From CAVONV01 sp963697355 (GTDB lineage: Bacteria > Acidobacteriota > Vicinamibacteria > Marinacidobacterales > DATDRI01): 64,000 nt of DNA. The position numbers and the translations under genes are program-made. The stretch covers positions 124,001 through 188,000 of the forward strand of contig CAVONV010000008.1 in assembly GCA_963697355.1 (NCBI GenBank), in the 5' to 3' direction. Positions 18,023 to 27,643 of this stretch are shown here, piece by piece. The stretch's first letter is position 1, and every line of letters begins with the position of its first letter. A model generated the notes under the pieces. That model made no database searches. It was not told the origin of the DNA and worked only from the letters and a program-made list of their open reading frames with translations.

Positions 18023-19078
18023 CTACATCAACATGAGCGCCAGCAAGGACATCATAATGGCTATTCCGGCACGACCGGCGTGACTGTTCAGAACGGGATC
18101 GAGCATCTTGGTCCTTCGGACCAGACTTTTCTCGAGCTTCGAGAGGTCCTGGTTCAAGCGCTTGGCGGAGGCATACCTCGCCTTGCATTCCTTTTCGAGG
18201 CAGGTCGAAACGAGATCCATGAATGCCCGCGGTACCCGGCCGTTGGCTGTGTGAATGGGCGTCGGGTCACTTTTTTTGATAGCCTCCAAGAGCTCTCGAT
18301 CCGAGCTGCCGTGAAACGGAAGCTCACCCGATGCCGCCTCGTAAAGCACAACTCCCAGCGAGAAGATGTCACTACTCGTGTCTACCGACCTTCCCGATGC
18401 CTGTTCGGGCGACATGTAGCACGGTGTTCCGAGTGCGACACCTTGACCTGTGAGAAGGAGGTGTTCCGGCGTCTCTTTCACGACTGGAGTATCCACTTCC
18501 GGTTCGTCCAAATAGGGATATACCTCTTGGTGCGTCTTTGAAGCCGCTTCCTCATATGGATCCGGTGCGGGCACGTCAGCTGTCGTTGCGAGACCAAAGT
18601 CGAGAATCTTCACGTGGCCGTTAGGCGTGACCATGATGTTGGACGATTTGATATCGCGATGAACGATCCCCAAATCGTGTGCCGCCTCCAAAGCGTTACA
18701 GACCTGTCGGCCGATAGAAAAGACCTGGGGGAGGGGCAAGGGACCAGAGCTCAGCAAATCCTTGAGCGTCGAGCCTTCCACGAACTCCATGGCTATGAAG
18801 GACAAACCTTCTTGTTCATCAATTTCATGAATCATGGCCACGTTCGGGTGAGAGATCGATGCAGCAAGCTTGGCCTCGCGCGCGAAACGTGATCGGGCTT
18901 TGTCAATCTTAAATAACTCAGGAGAAAGGACTTTTATGGCGACCTTGCGCTCCAGCCGCATATCGCGTGCCCTGTAAACGAGTCCCATTCCACCGGCGCC
19001 GATGATCTCTTCGAGCTCAAAATGCCCGAGAATCGAACCGGTGGATATTTGACCACCTTCAGGTCCCATGAAACGCAT
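18023..19078 (-). CDS. Hanks-type serine/threonine protein kinase, tail-anchored
   Basis: 351 residues from MRFMGPEGGQ. The kinase domain begins near residue 20: glycine loop IGAGGMGLVY, VAIK with Lys49, catalytic loop HRDIKSSN with Asp142, DFGLA at 160-164 and GTPCYMSPEQ as activation segment end. An insert of about 45 residues lies between DFG and the SPE motif. The protein ends with a single hydrophobic stretch (IAIMMSLLALMLM) directly at the C-terminus, so there is no extracytoplasmic sensor domain as in most relatives. A broken paralogue lies just upstream on the same strand. Confidence 0.92.
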   Translation of the reverse strand: MRFMGPEGGQISTGSILGHFELEEIIGAGGMGLVYRARDMRLERKVAIKVLSPELFKIDKARSRFAREAKLAASISHPNVAMIHEIDEQEGLSFIAMEFVEGSTLKDLLSSGPLPLPQVFSIGRQVCNALEAAHDLGIVHRDIKSSNIMVTPNGHVKILDFGLATTADVPAPDPYEEAASKTHQEVYPYLDEPEVDTPVVKETPEHLLLTGQGVALGTPCYMSPEQASGRSVDTSSDIFSLGVVLYEAASGELPFHGSSDRELLEAIKKSDPTPIHTANGRVPRAFMDLVSTCLEKECKARYASAKRLNQDLSKLEKSLVRRTKMLDPVLNSHAGRAGIAIMMSLLALMLM

Positions 19079-19398
19079 CGTTCCACCCTCGTCCTTACAT
19101 GACAAGAGACGACAAAATGTTTCATTTTCGGACAAAGAAAGGTGATTTTCCGGAGAAAAAGTATTTTGGGTCGAAAAAAGCCAGGGATCGAGCGTATATC
19201 CGAGGCTTGTCACAGGCTAGGAAGCGGGCCGAGCGACCACATCGGCTCGCGTGAGGGTTCCTCGAGAACGGCTACGTCGATTACAAACCGACAAAGAAAC
19301 CAGAGCGCAGATTCACTTCAAAACGAGACCGCTACAGCCAAGGGAGACCGTGCCTTACCGACAAGCTCCGGACCGGCGTCGGTGCATCGACGAGAGTG
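19079..19398. other. Intergenic stretch without recognisable gene
   Basis: The bases between the kinase gene and the broken kinase are free of a convincing coding frame on either strand. A long A-rich leader precedes the intact kinase start. It could hold the 3' remains of the broken paralogue, but I could not align it. Confidence 0.4.
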
Positions 19399-20486
19399 TC
19401 AAATTGCGATCTTTAAGATCAACTTGTCAATGTCGTCGATTATCGCTGTGAAGAGCTCCATCGGTGACCTGTAGACCGCCTTGATACGAAGCTGCTCGTA
19501 CTTGGTGAGGGGACGTCGGCCGGCGGCCTCGAGGGCGCGCCTGTGGTATTCGAATATGTTCGCCTGCTCAGCCTGATAGGAGATGTCCCCGAGTCGTCCC
19601 CATGCGAGAGCGAAGTCTGGATCCAGCTTGACGGCCTGTTTTAGGAAGGTCCGCGCTTCGTCGTTTCTATCGGCGTATTGCGCTTCCTCGGCCATCGCAA
19701 AAAGGCTCAGGGCTTCCCACGAAGCAGTGGTGGTGTCACGGGCGGGCACATTCATCCTCTCGATTTGTTCAACCGCTTCACCGAGGGTGTGTCGGACCCA
19801 GTAGGCCGCCTCATCCACTGCGTCATAAAGGTCGTCATGATCCGAAGCACGAAATTCCTGCGACCAGGTTTGTTCCGGGATAGGGGAGTCGGCTACGCGA
19901 TCCAGCTGGACACCGAGAGAATAGTGGCCTCCGACTTTGAAAAGGGAGGACGAAATGACAATGGGGCTACCCAACCGCCACGCCACTTCGCGGGCGAGCT
20001 CATCGTCGACTAGATTCTTCTGATCCGATCGAACCATTTGCTGGAGGATTTGATGTCCCGGTGAATCACACCATGGCGGTGAGCTACCTCCAATGCGTTA
20101 CAGACCTGCCTTCCCACCGATATCACCTGCTGAAGGGGTAGGGGACCGGAGGCTAGTAGGTGCTTGAGAGTAGTTCCTGGCACCAATTCCATCGCAATAA
20201 ACGAAATCCCGTCGCCCTCGTCGATTTCATGGATTGTGGCGACATTTTCGTGCGCTATTGCGGCGGCAAACTTCGCCTCACGTACGAAACGGAACTTCGC
20301 ATTGTGGTTCCGGAATAACTCAGGGGAGAGGATTTTCAATGCTACGGTGCGGTCGAGACGGATATCTCGTGCCTGATAAACCAATCCCATCCCGCCGGCA
20401 CCGATCAATTCAGTGAGCTCGAAATGACCAAGGATCGACCCAGGCCCTAGGCGACTTAAATCGGGCTCCGAGGACTTCTCTATCAT
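19399..20486 (-). pseudogene. Broken serine/threonine kinase with TPR-type sensor remnant
   Basis: The first part, from the ATG at 20486, is a kinase N-lobe very close to the neighbouring intact kinase (IGAGGMGLVYQARD, VALK, HRDIKSS). Directly after HRDIKSS, near 20040, it jumps into another frame coding the extracytoplasmic half of such receptors: a domain with ELAREVAWRLGSPIVISSS followed by a TPR-like pair (AEEAQYADRNDEARTFLKQA). The C-lobe with DFG and the membrane helix are missing, and the 3' end is also cut. This indicates a deletion of several hundred bases plus a frame change. The product cannot be an active kinase. Confidence 0.8.
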
Positions 20487-20876
20487 CTTCGGGTCCCTTC
20501 CCTGCAAGATTCCCAAGACGACAAACGGCTGGCCAGCGGGCGGAAACCAGCCGCTTTCATATATGAAAATCTAGGTCCGTTTTGCATTCTTAGCAAGTGA
20601 TTTATGCTGATTTTTGTTGGGTTGTGTGGCTAAAGCCCAATTCGGATCAAGCGTTTGCCACTGATATTGCAGACTTGCACCATTAGAGGGTCTGGATTTG
20701 GTCCGAAAGCGACAAACCGATTCTGTTATCGACCATGGCGAGAGGTTTCTCCCGAGCCCGATTTCCGCCATCTACGACCATAAACCCGCGTAGAGGCTTC
20801 GGGCAGGGGCAGGGGACAATCGATCCATCCGAAGGTTTAGCCGAAACCAAGAAGATAGTGAATCTTCATATCAGGT
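20487..20876. other. Intergenic stretch, nothing recognised
   Basis: Neither strand shows a plausible protein. It separates the broken kinase from the repeat block ahead of the CocE-type hydrolase. Confidence 0.4.
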
Positions 20877-20951
20877 CCCTTTTGGCCCGGGGAGACGTGC
20901 CTCAAAAGGGCCCCGTCCCCTTTTTCCCTGCAAGCAATTCGTTGGATTAGG
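20877..20951. repeat. Hairpin block with dispersed repeat, copy 2
   Basis: CCCTTTT at 20877-20883 can pair with AAAAGGG at 20904-20910, and the latter can alternatively pair with CCCTTTT inside 20918-20924, followed by a T-run like a terminator. Immediately after comes the CCCTGCAAGCAATTC / ATTAGG repeat also present at 454-479. The block resembles small intergenic palindromic repeats. Confidence 0.5.
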
Positions 20952-21091
20952 CTTAGATCACTATTGCGGGTAAGTCATTGATATTTGGCCCTATTCCTGA
21001 TACACGATGGATGAACACACGTTGAAAGTCGTTGCGGTATTGGAGCACAGGTGGTCCATGCTCCTTCCCCGAAAGTCCTTCTGGAGAAGCA

Positions 21092-23140
21092 ATGCGAATC
21101 GTCATTCAGATAGTCCTTGCCTCGCTCGTAACGGCCTGCACTGCGCCCCCAGGATACGAGATCGAGCTCGAGGAAGTTTCGATCCCAATGCCCGATGGCG
21201 TGCGCTTGGCTGCAGACCTCTACATGCCGGTCGGAAGCAAGCCTGGGGAACAATTTCCCGTGTTGCTCGAATACTTGCCCTACCGCAAAACCGAGGGCCG
21301 CGGCCGCCGCTATCCCCTTTTCTCCTATTTCGTCCAGCGCGGGTATGTGGTCGCGCGCGTGGACATCCGCGGGACGGGTAACAGCGAAGGCCGGCTCGTC
21401 GAATACGAGTACACCGATCAAGAGCAAGAAGACGGCGAGGTCGTCATCGACTGGTTATCCAAACAACCGTTCTCGAACGGTAATGTCGGAATGTTCGGCA
21501 TCTCGTGGGGCGCATTCAACTCGATCCACATGGCGATGAGAAATCCGCCGGCGCTCAAGGCCATCATCGCCCTCATGGGGACGGACGATCTCTACCAAGA
21601 CGATATTCACTTCATCGACGGCATCCTTCACTTCGATTCCTATGAGGTGGGACAGGACGTTGACAATGTCGTTCCGGGCGCCCCGGACTACGTTATTGAC
21701 GAACAACTCTTCCACGACCGCTTCGACACCGTGCCTTGGCTTTCGATCTTCAAGCAGCAACAAAGGGACGGGCCGTTCTGGGATCGCTCGTCGCTGAACG
21801 AGCGCTACGACGTCATCGGCGTGCCGACGTTCGTGATCGGTGGCTGGTACGACGGCTATCGCGACAGCGTGCCGCGCATGCTCCAGCACCTGCGCGCACC
21901 GGTGAAAGCGATGGTGGGTCCGTGGGGACACTCCTGGCCCAACGACGGTTATCCAAAGCCGCTCATGGAGTGGCGGCACGAGGCCGTCCGCTGGTTCGAC
22001 CATTGGCTGAAAGAGCGCGACACGGGCATCCTCGACGAGCCGCGATTCGCAGTCTACGTGCGCGATTGGCACCCGCACGGGCTGGAGCTCGACGAGGCAC
22101 CCGGGCAGTGGCGCTTCGAGGACGGATGGCCACTCGAGCGCGCCAAAAGCTGGGTCATGAATGCTCATCCCGACCACACGCTCGGACCATCCACTGCGGC
22201 CGAGGACTCTCACGAGCTCGAGTACGTTCCGAGTATCGGTATCGAGGCGGGCGGCTCCGTCATGTGGTACGGGGACTTCGCGCCCGACCAGCGCCCGACA
22301 GACGAAATGAGTCTCGTTTATGATAGCGAGCCGCTCGAAGAACACGTCGAGATCCTCGGCTTCCCCCGCGCGTCGCTCACGGCTTCCGCCGACGCGCCGC
22401 TCGCTCACTGGTTCGTTCGATTGTCGGATGTGTCTCCCGACGGGAGCGTGTCGCTCATCACGGGAGCCGCTCAAAACGGGGGCCATTTGCAATCGGCCAA
22501 AGAGCCCGAGCCGCTCGTGCCGGGCAAGGCCTACTCCTTCGACGTCGACATGCACTTCACGTCGTGGGTATTTCCCAAAGGCCATCGAATCCGACTCTCG
22601 GTCGGTAACGCCCAGTGGCCCATGTTTTGGCCGACTCCATACGCCATGACGACCAGGCTTCATCTGGGCGGATCCAAGCCGACGCATCTCGTTCTCCCGG
22701 TCGTCCCTTATGAGACGCGGCCCGTACCGAGCTTCCTCGAGCCGGCCGAGGATCCGGAGTTTCCGGGTTATCGCTCCATTGGCACCGGGACTGTGTCCGG
22801 ATACTCCGAGCTCGCCAACGTCGAACGGGACGAGCAACTGGGCACGGCAAGGGTCGTACTGGAGAACGACACCGCGACCGAATACCCCTGGGGTGTCGTC
22901 GAATACGCCGAGCGAATCACCCACGAAACCAACGACCGGAATCCCGCGAATACCTCAGTAGTGGGGGAGTACACGATCAGCGTTCGGCTACCCGAGCGCG
23001 TGCTCGAGTTCCAGGGCGTGATCGACTTCCAAAGCGACCGCGAGAACTTCCACCTCGTCTATACGCGACGGCTGCACCGCGACGGTGAGCTCATCCGCGA
23101 GAAAACCTGGCGGGAGACCTTCGCCCGCGATTCTCAGTAG
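21092..23140 (+). CDS. CocE/NonD-family alpha/beta hydrolase, lipoprotein
   Basis: 682 residues from the ATG after TGGAGAAG. A lipobox (LVTAC, Cys16) anchors it. The N-terminal hydrolase domain has IPMPDGVRLAADLYMP, the RGTGNSEG loop, nucleophile Ser138 in FGISWG, Asp254 in GGWYDGY and His280 in GPWGHSWP. The C-terminal beta-rich jelly-roll of the X-Pro dipeptidyl-peptidase (S15) class follows from about residue 400, with SWVFPKGHRIRLSV typical. Members cleave acyl esters or amides such as cocaine, beta-lactam side chains or X-Pro peptides. Codon use is GC-richer than in its left neighbours. It stands alone. Confidence 0.92.
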   Translation: MRIVIQIVLASLVTACTAPPGYEIELEEVSIPMPDGVRLAADLYMPVGSKPGEQFPVLLEYLPYRKTEGRGRRYPLFSYFVQRGYVVARVDIRGTGNSEGRLVEYEYTDQEQEDGEVVIDWLSKQPFSNGNVGMFGISWGAFNSIHMAMRNPPALKAIIALMGTDDLYQDDIHFIDGILHFDSYEVGQDVDNVVPGAPDYVIDEQLFHDRFDTVPWLSIFKQQQRDGPFWDRSSLNERYDVIGVPTFVIGGWYDGYRDSVPRMLQHLRAPVKAMVGPWGHSWPNDGYPKPLMEWRHEAVRWFDHWLKERDTGILDEPRFAVYVRDWHPHGLELDEAPGQWRFEDGWPLERAKSWVMNAHPDHTLGPSTAAEDSHELEYVPSIGIEAGGSVMWYGDFAPDQRPTDEMSLVYDSEPLEEHVEILGFPRASLTASADAPLAHWFVRLSDVSPDGSVSLITGAAQNGGHLQSAKEPEPLVPGKAYSFDVDMHFTSWVFPKGHRIRLSVGNAQWPMFWPTPYAMTTRLHLGGSKPTHLVLPVVPYETRPVPSFLEPAEDPEFPGYRSIGTGTVSGYSELANVERDEQLGTARVVLENDTATEYPWGVVEYAERITHETNDRNPANTSVVGEYTISVRLPERVLEFQGVIDFQSDRENFHLVYTRRLHRDGELIREKTWRETFARDSQ

Positions 23141-23351
23141 TCAGTGCATTCAGCCGCACTCGACGCCTATGAGAACTCCCAACACCAAGGAGCGGCCACG
23201 GTTGTCCCGTTGACCAGGGATGCAATCAGCAGATTTACTTTTCTTTCCGCAAGATTCCGAACTGGTGTTGGCACCGCAAACCGCTGAGATTTCCTGACGC
23301 CAAGGATTCGGAGTCGGGTGGATCTGTTGTTTGAGGAGTTGGAGATTCGAC

Positions 23352-23603
23352 ATGGATGAGCAGGGTCCAGGAGCTGCGTCCGCTCTTATTATCGTTGACG
23401 AGAGGCCCGTAGACCTGCATGCGTTGAGCGAGTTGTTGAAGAAACAAGGCCACGAAGTCCGACATGTTTCCAGCGGCGAGGTGGCGCCTCAACCCGCTGC
23501 TGGGACCCCGCTGAACGCGGAGTTCTCGACGACCTCCTGCGGCGGGTGCGACACGCGCTCGATTCCTGAAGGCGCGCTTCGTCAAAGTGGAGAAGCACGC
23601 TGA
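23352..23603 (+). pseudogene. Truncated response-regulator receiver domain
   Basis: The frame starts MDEQGPGAASALIIVDERP and continues with LHALSELLKKQGHEVRHVSSGE, which is the first beta-alpha-beta of a CheY-like receiver. After this the receiver sequence stops: the phosphorylatable Asp region and the rest are absent, and a short unrelated tail follows. VDERP stands where VDDxP is usual. This is best read as the remnant of a regulator or hybrid kinase gene. Confidence 0.6.
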
Positions 23604-23610
23604 GCTCTCG

Positions 23611-23721
23611 ATGAAGAACACGACCCCGAGTCGGTCCGTCACTTCTATCGTCCTCGCGGGGCTCGTGCTCCCGCTCCTTACGTGTGTTGTCTCTTCATGC
23701 ACTTGGCTCTTTCGGGAATGA
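23611..23721 (+). pseudogene. 36-codon hydrophobic N-terminal remnant
   Basis: A frame of 36 codons begins MKNTTPSRSVTSIVLAGLVL and continues as one membrane helix, ending at TGA shortly after. It lies 8 bases downstream of the receiver remnant. It resembles the first transmembrane segment of a sensor kinase whose body is lost, though an independent small membrane peptide cannot be excluded. Confidence 0.3.
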
Positions 23722-24053
23722 AATATGCTCCGACGTCTTCGGCTAGAGGCTCGAAACAGTGCTGGAACCCATTGGCATTACGTTGGCCATGTCTGCTCGA
23801 TCGTGGGTCGGCAATGGCATGGCCATCGACCGATCCATTCTTGCTTTCTGGAAATCGTTCCTGTTACACTCATAGCCATATGTAAAACAAATTCCTTCCT
23901 GGCTTAGTGGTTGGTACGCAAAGCCGGGAGATTTTCTGTTTCATTCAACAAAGATCTTTTGTGGACTATGGCTTCAAATTCACGGCCCCAGCTGTGACCG
24001 GTTGGCAGGCAGGAGCTCGTGAAGGTTAGGCAACCTGTATTTCGGACTGATTT
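23722..24053. other. Intergenic stretch, nothing recognised
   Basis: No convincing coding frame, RNA gene or strong hairpin was seen ahead of the exporter operon. Its promoter should lie here but no clear consensus was picked out. Confidence 0.35.
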
Positions 24054-26939
24054 GTGACGGCGACGGAACAACTTTTCTCGGTGGTCGCCCGTACCGCTTT
24101 CCGTCATTCGAGACTCCTTCTCGGATTGGTGCTCTTTCTACTGATCTCCTCCCCATATGCTCTTCGGGGCCTGCGCCTGGAGACTGATTTTTCTCGCGTT
24201 GTCCCGCCGAGTGATCCGTTGGTCAGAACCTACCGTCAAAACCGAGCTCTTTTCGGAGAGGCCACTCCGCTCGTCGTTCGTCTGGTTTTTGCGGGGGCCC
24301 GTCAACAGGAGGTTGACGACTTCACGGAAGGGCTGGCGGATTCGCTGCGGGATTGGGTGGATGTGATCGCTGTCGATTTCAGTCCGCTGGATTTCCGTGA
24401 TATCGATGAGTCCGCTCTTATGCTGAGAGCTGCACTGCTAAACTCCACCCCCACGCTCCTGCCGAGCTTTCGTTCCAGATTCAGCGAGGAAGGTCTCCGC
24501 AGACAACTGGCGCGGTCGAGGCGGAATCTGATTACCCTCGACGAGCCTGGCGTACGCGAGCTACTCATCGCCGACATTTTGAACCTACGCGAGATTCTTA
24601 CCCCTGTCTTGGACAAAAGAAGCCACTGGTCGGGAAGCTTGGGTGAGAGCAAATACTTCGACGATACCGAAGGAGCATCCCGGATAGTGATGATCCATTT
24701 GAGCGGCTCCTCCGAAGACAGTGCATATTGCACGATGCTCATGGACAGGCTGGAAGGTGCGGTACAGGATCTCAAGAACGAAATGGAGGGAGCCCGTTCA
24801 ATAAAAGTTCAGGTGACCGGATTTCACGTCATGACGGGAGAGAGTGCCCGCACGCTGGAGAAGGAGATGGCGGGCATCACCGCCGCCGCGGCCGCCGGCC
24901 TGTTCCTTGTCACTTGGGTCAGCTTCGGAAACATTCGAGCAACCATAGTGTGCTTTTTCCCACTCGTGATCTCCATGCTGGCTGTTCTCGTTCTGGCCCG
25001 GGCCCTGTTCAATCCCGTCTATTTCCTGACCATCGGCTTCGCCGCAATCGTCATAGGACTGGGACTGGACATCGGCCTTCACCTCACGGCGAGATTTGTA
25101 CATTTTGCCCGCACTTCGAGCACGGCTGCTGCCGTCGAGAAGGCCATGGTCGAGTGCGGGCCACCCATCCTCATTGGAATGGCAACCACCGCCGCCGCCT
25201 TTCTATCTCTGACCGTTGCCAAGAACGAGGGATTGAAGCAGTTCGGCATGCTAACATCGTCCGGCCTGATTCTGACGCTGGTCGTGACCTTCACTGTTTT
25301 TCCGGTGGTGGCAGGAATCTTCACTCCCAGGCAAGCCATGAGTGGGCCCTTGTTCGCTGTTCGAGGTGCGCCGAGGCGCTTGATTGCATTTGCGACGTCG
25401 CGGTCCCGCACGGCCTTTGCCGTCGCACTGATTATTGTCGGATTGAGCCTGCCCTTCGCAGCGCGCTTCTCCCTTGATATGAACATCCAGCACCTATTTC
25501 CTCGGGACCTCTCGGCTATCGCAGCAGCGCGAGACACCGGAAAGGCTTTCGGCATGTCCTTTACCTCGGTGACACAGGTGACCATTGAGTCCCCGAGCTA
25601 CAAGCAAGCCCTGTCCGCTCAGAAAACGCTTGACGGGGAGCTCGAGCGAATGGTCCAGCGAGACGAGATCAACAGCTTCGAGTCCGCCTCCACGTTTCTG
25701 GTCTACCCCTGGGGCGCTAAGGTGTTCGCTCGACCGAGACTCGATGAGGTTCTCGAAGGAAGACCGGAGTTCTTCAGGCTCCTCGAAGAACTTCGCTTTC
25801 GCAGGGATCCAATTTTCGAATCCTACTACGACATGTTGCAGCGAGCCGCCGTTCCGAGTCGTTGGGAGCTTGACGACCCTCCCGCCTCGCAGCTCGTGAG
25901 CGGGAGACTCAAAAGATATGTGGCCTTTTCCGACGGTGCGTACCGCCTCCAAACCTACGTCTGGCCGAAACCAGAAGGAGAAGGTTTCGAGCTCGGGGCC
26001 TACGAAATGGTGTCAGAACGGATGGAAAATCTGACGGTACCCCCCGGGGTTTCCCTACAGGTTACCGGCACACTCCCGATCTACGAGCGCATCAACCAAC
26101 TCGTGCGATCCGACTTCTCGAGGGTGAGTTGGTTGGGTGCTCTGTTGGTTGCGGGTCTCGTGCTACTGTTCTTTCGAGAGATACCTGCGGCCGTCATGGC
26201 GTTCGTTCCCTTGGCCGCGGCACTCCCGATCACGGCCGCCGCCGTGGTTCTGCTAGACATACCCTTCACGCCCACCGGCATCGCCTTTGCTTCGATCATC
26301 ATGGGCGTTGGAATCGACGACTCGGTTCATGTGATTGCCAGAGCGCGAAGGGGAGACGGGAAGCAACTGAAAGACGTCATCGAGGAGATCGGGCCGGTCA
26401 TCGGACTTACCACACTATCGACGATGATAGGGTTCGGGGCTCTCGCACTGTCCAGCCATGCGGTCGTTTCTTCCCTCGGCCAGGTCATCGCAATCGGTGT
26501 GTTGGCCTGTTGGTTCTTCACTCTGTTCCTCCTGCCCACCGTCTTTTCCATCTTGTCTCGTATCAAACCACGGTTCCGGCGCGCGGCCGGCGGGGTCGCT
26601 CTGATTCTTGTCGCGTCTGCGGCCGCCGCCGCACCGGTCCAAGAGTCGGGAAACAAGATCCTCGAAAGGGTTGACGAACGGCAAGATGAACTTGAGGCCG
26701 GTTCCTGCGAATACGAACAGAGGAAATCGCTAAAGCAGATCGGTGGTACCAAGAGCAACAATGTTCTCGAGCTCGTCCCGTTGAAGGGGAAAGGGATCTC
26801 CTTCCGCCGCTCGAGGCTCGAGCTGGACGGTCGATACCGTCTGCGGCGGGCGGTGGTCGAGTACTATGAAGAAGAGACGACGGATACGATCTTCGACAAC
26901 TCGCAGGTTTCAAATGGAGAGCTGGTAAAAAAAGCATGA
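24054..26939 (+). CDS. RND/MMPL-family exporter with C-terminal LolA-like extension
   Basis: 961 residues, GTG start. Two halves each have one helix, a large extracytoplasmic domain and a block of five to six helices, giving the 12-helix RND plan. The second-half motif GIAFASIIMGVGIDDSVHV and the first-half GFAAIVIGLGLDIGLHL are the conserved Gly/Asp-rich helix-4 motifs of proton-driven MMPL/HpnN-like exporters. After the last helix, from about 850, comes a signal-like ALILVASAAAAAPVQ and about 90 residues resembling a shortened LolA/outer-membrane lipoprotein-sorting domain. The stop overlaps the next ATG (ATGA). The operon context suggests export of a terpenoid or lipid. Confidence 0.88.
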   Translation: MTATEQLFSVVARTAFRHSRLLLGLVLFLLISSPYALRGLRLETDFSRVVPPSDPLVRTYRQNRALFGEATPLVVRLVFAGARQQEVDDFTEGLADSLRDWVDVIAVDFSPLDFRDIDESALMLRAALLNSTPTLLPSFRSRFSEEGLRRQLARSRRNLITLDEPGVRELLIADILNLREILTPVLDKRSHWSGSLGESKYFDDTEGASRIVMIHLSGSSEDSAYCTMLMDRLEGAVQDLKNEMEGARSIKVQVTGFHVMTGESARTLEKEMAGITAAAAAGLFLVTWVSFGNIRATIVCFFPLVISMLAVLVLARALFNPVYFLTIGFAAIVIGLGLDIGLHLTARFVHFARTSSTAAAVEKAMVECGPPILIGMATTAAAFLSLTVAKNEGLKQFGMLTSSGLILTLVVTFTVFPVVAGIFTPRQAMSGPLFAVRGAPRRLIAFATSRSRTAFAVALIIVGLSLPFAARFSLDMNIQHLFPRDLSAIAAARDTGKAFGMSFTSVTQVTIESPSYKQALSAQKTLDGELERMVQRDEINSFESASTFLVYPWGAKVFARPRLDEVLEGRPEFFRLLEELRFRRDPIFESYYDMLQRAAVPSRWELDDPPASQLVSGRLKRYVAFSDGAYRLQTYVWPKPEGEGFELGAYEMVSERMENLTVPPGVSLQVTGTLPIYERINQLVRSDFSRVSWLGALLVAGLVLLFFREIPAAVMAFVPLAAALPITAAAVVLLDIPFTPTGIAFASIIMGVGIDDSVHVIARARRGDGKQLKDVIEEIGPVIGLTTLSTMIGFGALALSSHAVVSSLGQVIAIGVLACWFFTLFLLPTVFSILSRIKPRFRRAAGGVALILVASAAAAAPVQESGNKILERVDERQDELEAGSCEYEQRKSLKQIGGTKSNNVLELVPLKGKGISFRRSRLELDGRYRLRRAVVEYYEEETTDTIFDNSQVSNGELVKKA

Positions 26940-27643
26940 TGTTCTACAAGTTTCCGTACCTCACCATGAGCCTCGTGCTCTTTGCTTTTTTCTTGGTCGG
27001 GCTGGCGTTCCGCCCACACGATCGCGGGCCCATGCTCTTGAGCGGCCTGATGCAGGGTCCCTACGCTCTGGCCTCGATTCTCTTCGTACCGGATTACTGG
27101 AATCCGGTGCGAGTCGCCGAAAGCTATCTGACGGGGCCGGAAGACATCATCTTTTCCGTTGCCAACGGCGGTCTCGTATGGTTGTTCGCGACGTGGCCGA
27201 TCCGAAACCGTGTGACTCTAACACCGCGCTTGGGTCGATTCGTGATGGCCTACGGGGTATGCTCGTTGTCGGGCATGGTTTTGGTCCTCCTGTGCTGGCG
27301 TTCCGGCATATCGATCATGAGCTCCGTCTTGATCGCCATGATAGGTGTGACCGCCGTGCTCGGATTGATGCAACGTAGCTTGTGGCGCATCCCCGTCGCC
27401 GGCGCAATCGTCTTTGCGGGTTTCTACTCCGTGGTAATCGCTGCGACCTTTCGTGCATTTCCCGACTTTGTTTCACAATGGAATCACTCCTCCCTGTGGG
27501 GTCCGACATTCCTGACCGTACCGATCGAGGAAATTGTGTGGGCATTGGCATTTGGATCGGTATGGCCGTTTCTAGTGGCGTACATGCTGGACGCCCAATG
27601 TACCGAGCCAACAGAACCCCAAATCACGAGCGTGCACCAATGA
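26936..27643 (+). CDS. Lycopene-cyclase-domain-like membrane protein
   Basis: 235 residues, six to seven membrane helices. Two membrane-embedded acidic motifs, GPEDIIF at about 64 and VPIEEIVWALAFGSVWP near 197, match the paired PxE(E/D) motifs of the CarR/CrtYc-CrtYd type lycopene cyclase domain, one per repeat half. Such cyclases convert linear carotenoid ends into rings. It overlaps the exporter gene by 4 bases and the polyprenyl synthase by 4 bases, so all three are translationally coupled. Assignment rests on motifs and context, so another prenyl-lipid cyclase or an inactive relative is possible. Confidence 0.6.
   Translation: MMFYKFPYLTMSLVLFAFFLVGLAFRPHDRGPMLLSGLMQGPYALASILFVPDYWNPVRVAESYLTGPEDIIFSVANGGLVWLFATWPIRNRVTLTPRLGRFVMAYGVCSLSGMVLVLLCWRSGISIMSSVLIAMIGVTAVLGLMQRSLWRIPVAGAIVFAGFYSVVIAATFRAFPDFVSQWNHSSLWGPTFLTVPIEEIVWALAFGSVWPFLVAYMLDAQCTEPTEPQITSVHQ

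Noticed and set aside
21455..22924. Long open minus-strand frame of 489 codons
   Set aside because: It is antisense to the CocE-type hydrolase, has no family likeness and arises from high GC at third positions of the real gene.
24728..25477. 249-codon plus frame inside the exporter gene
   Set aside because: Overlaps the exporter completely in another frame; composition is His/Arg-rich as typical of shadow frames.
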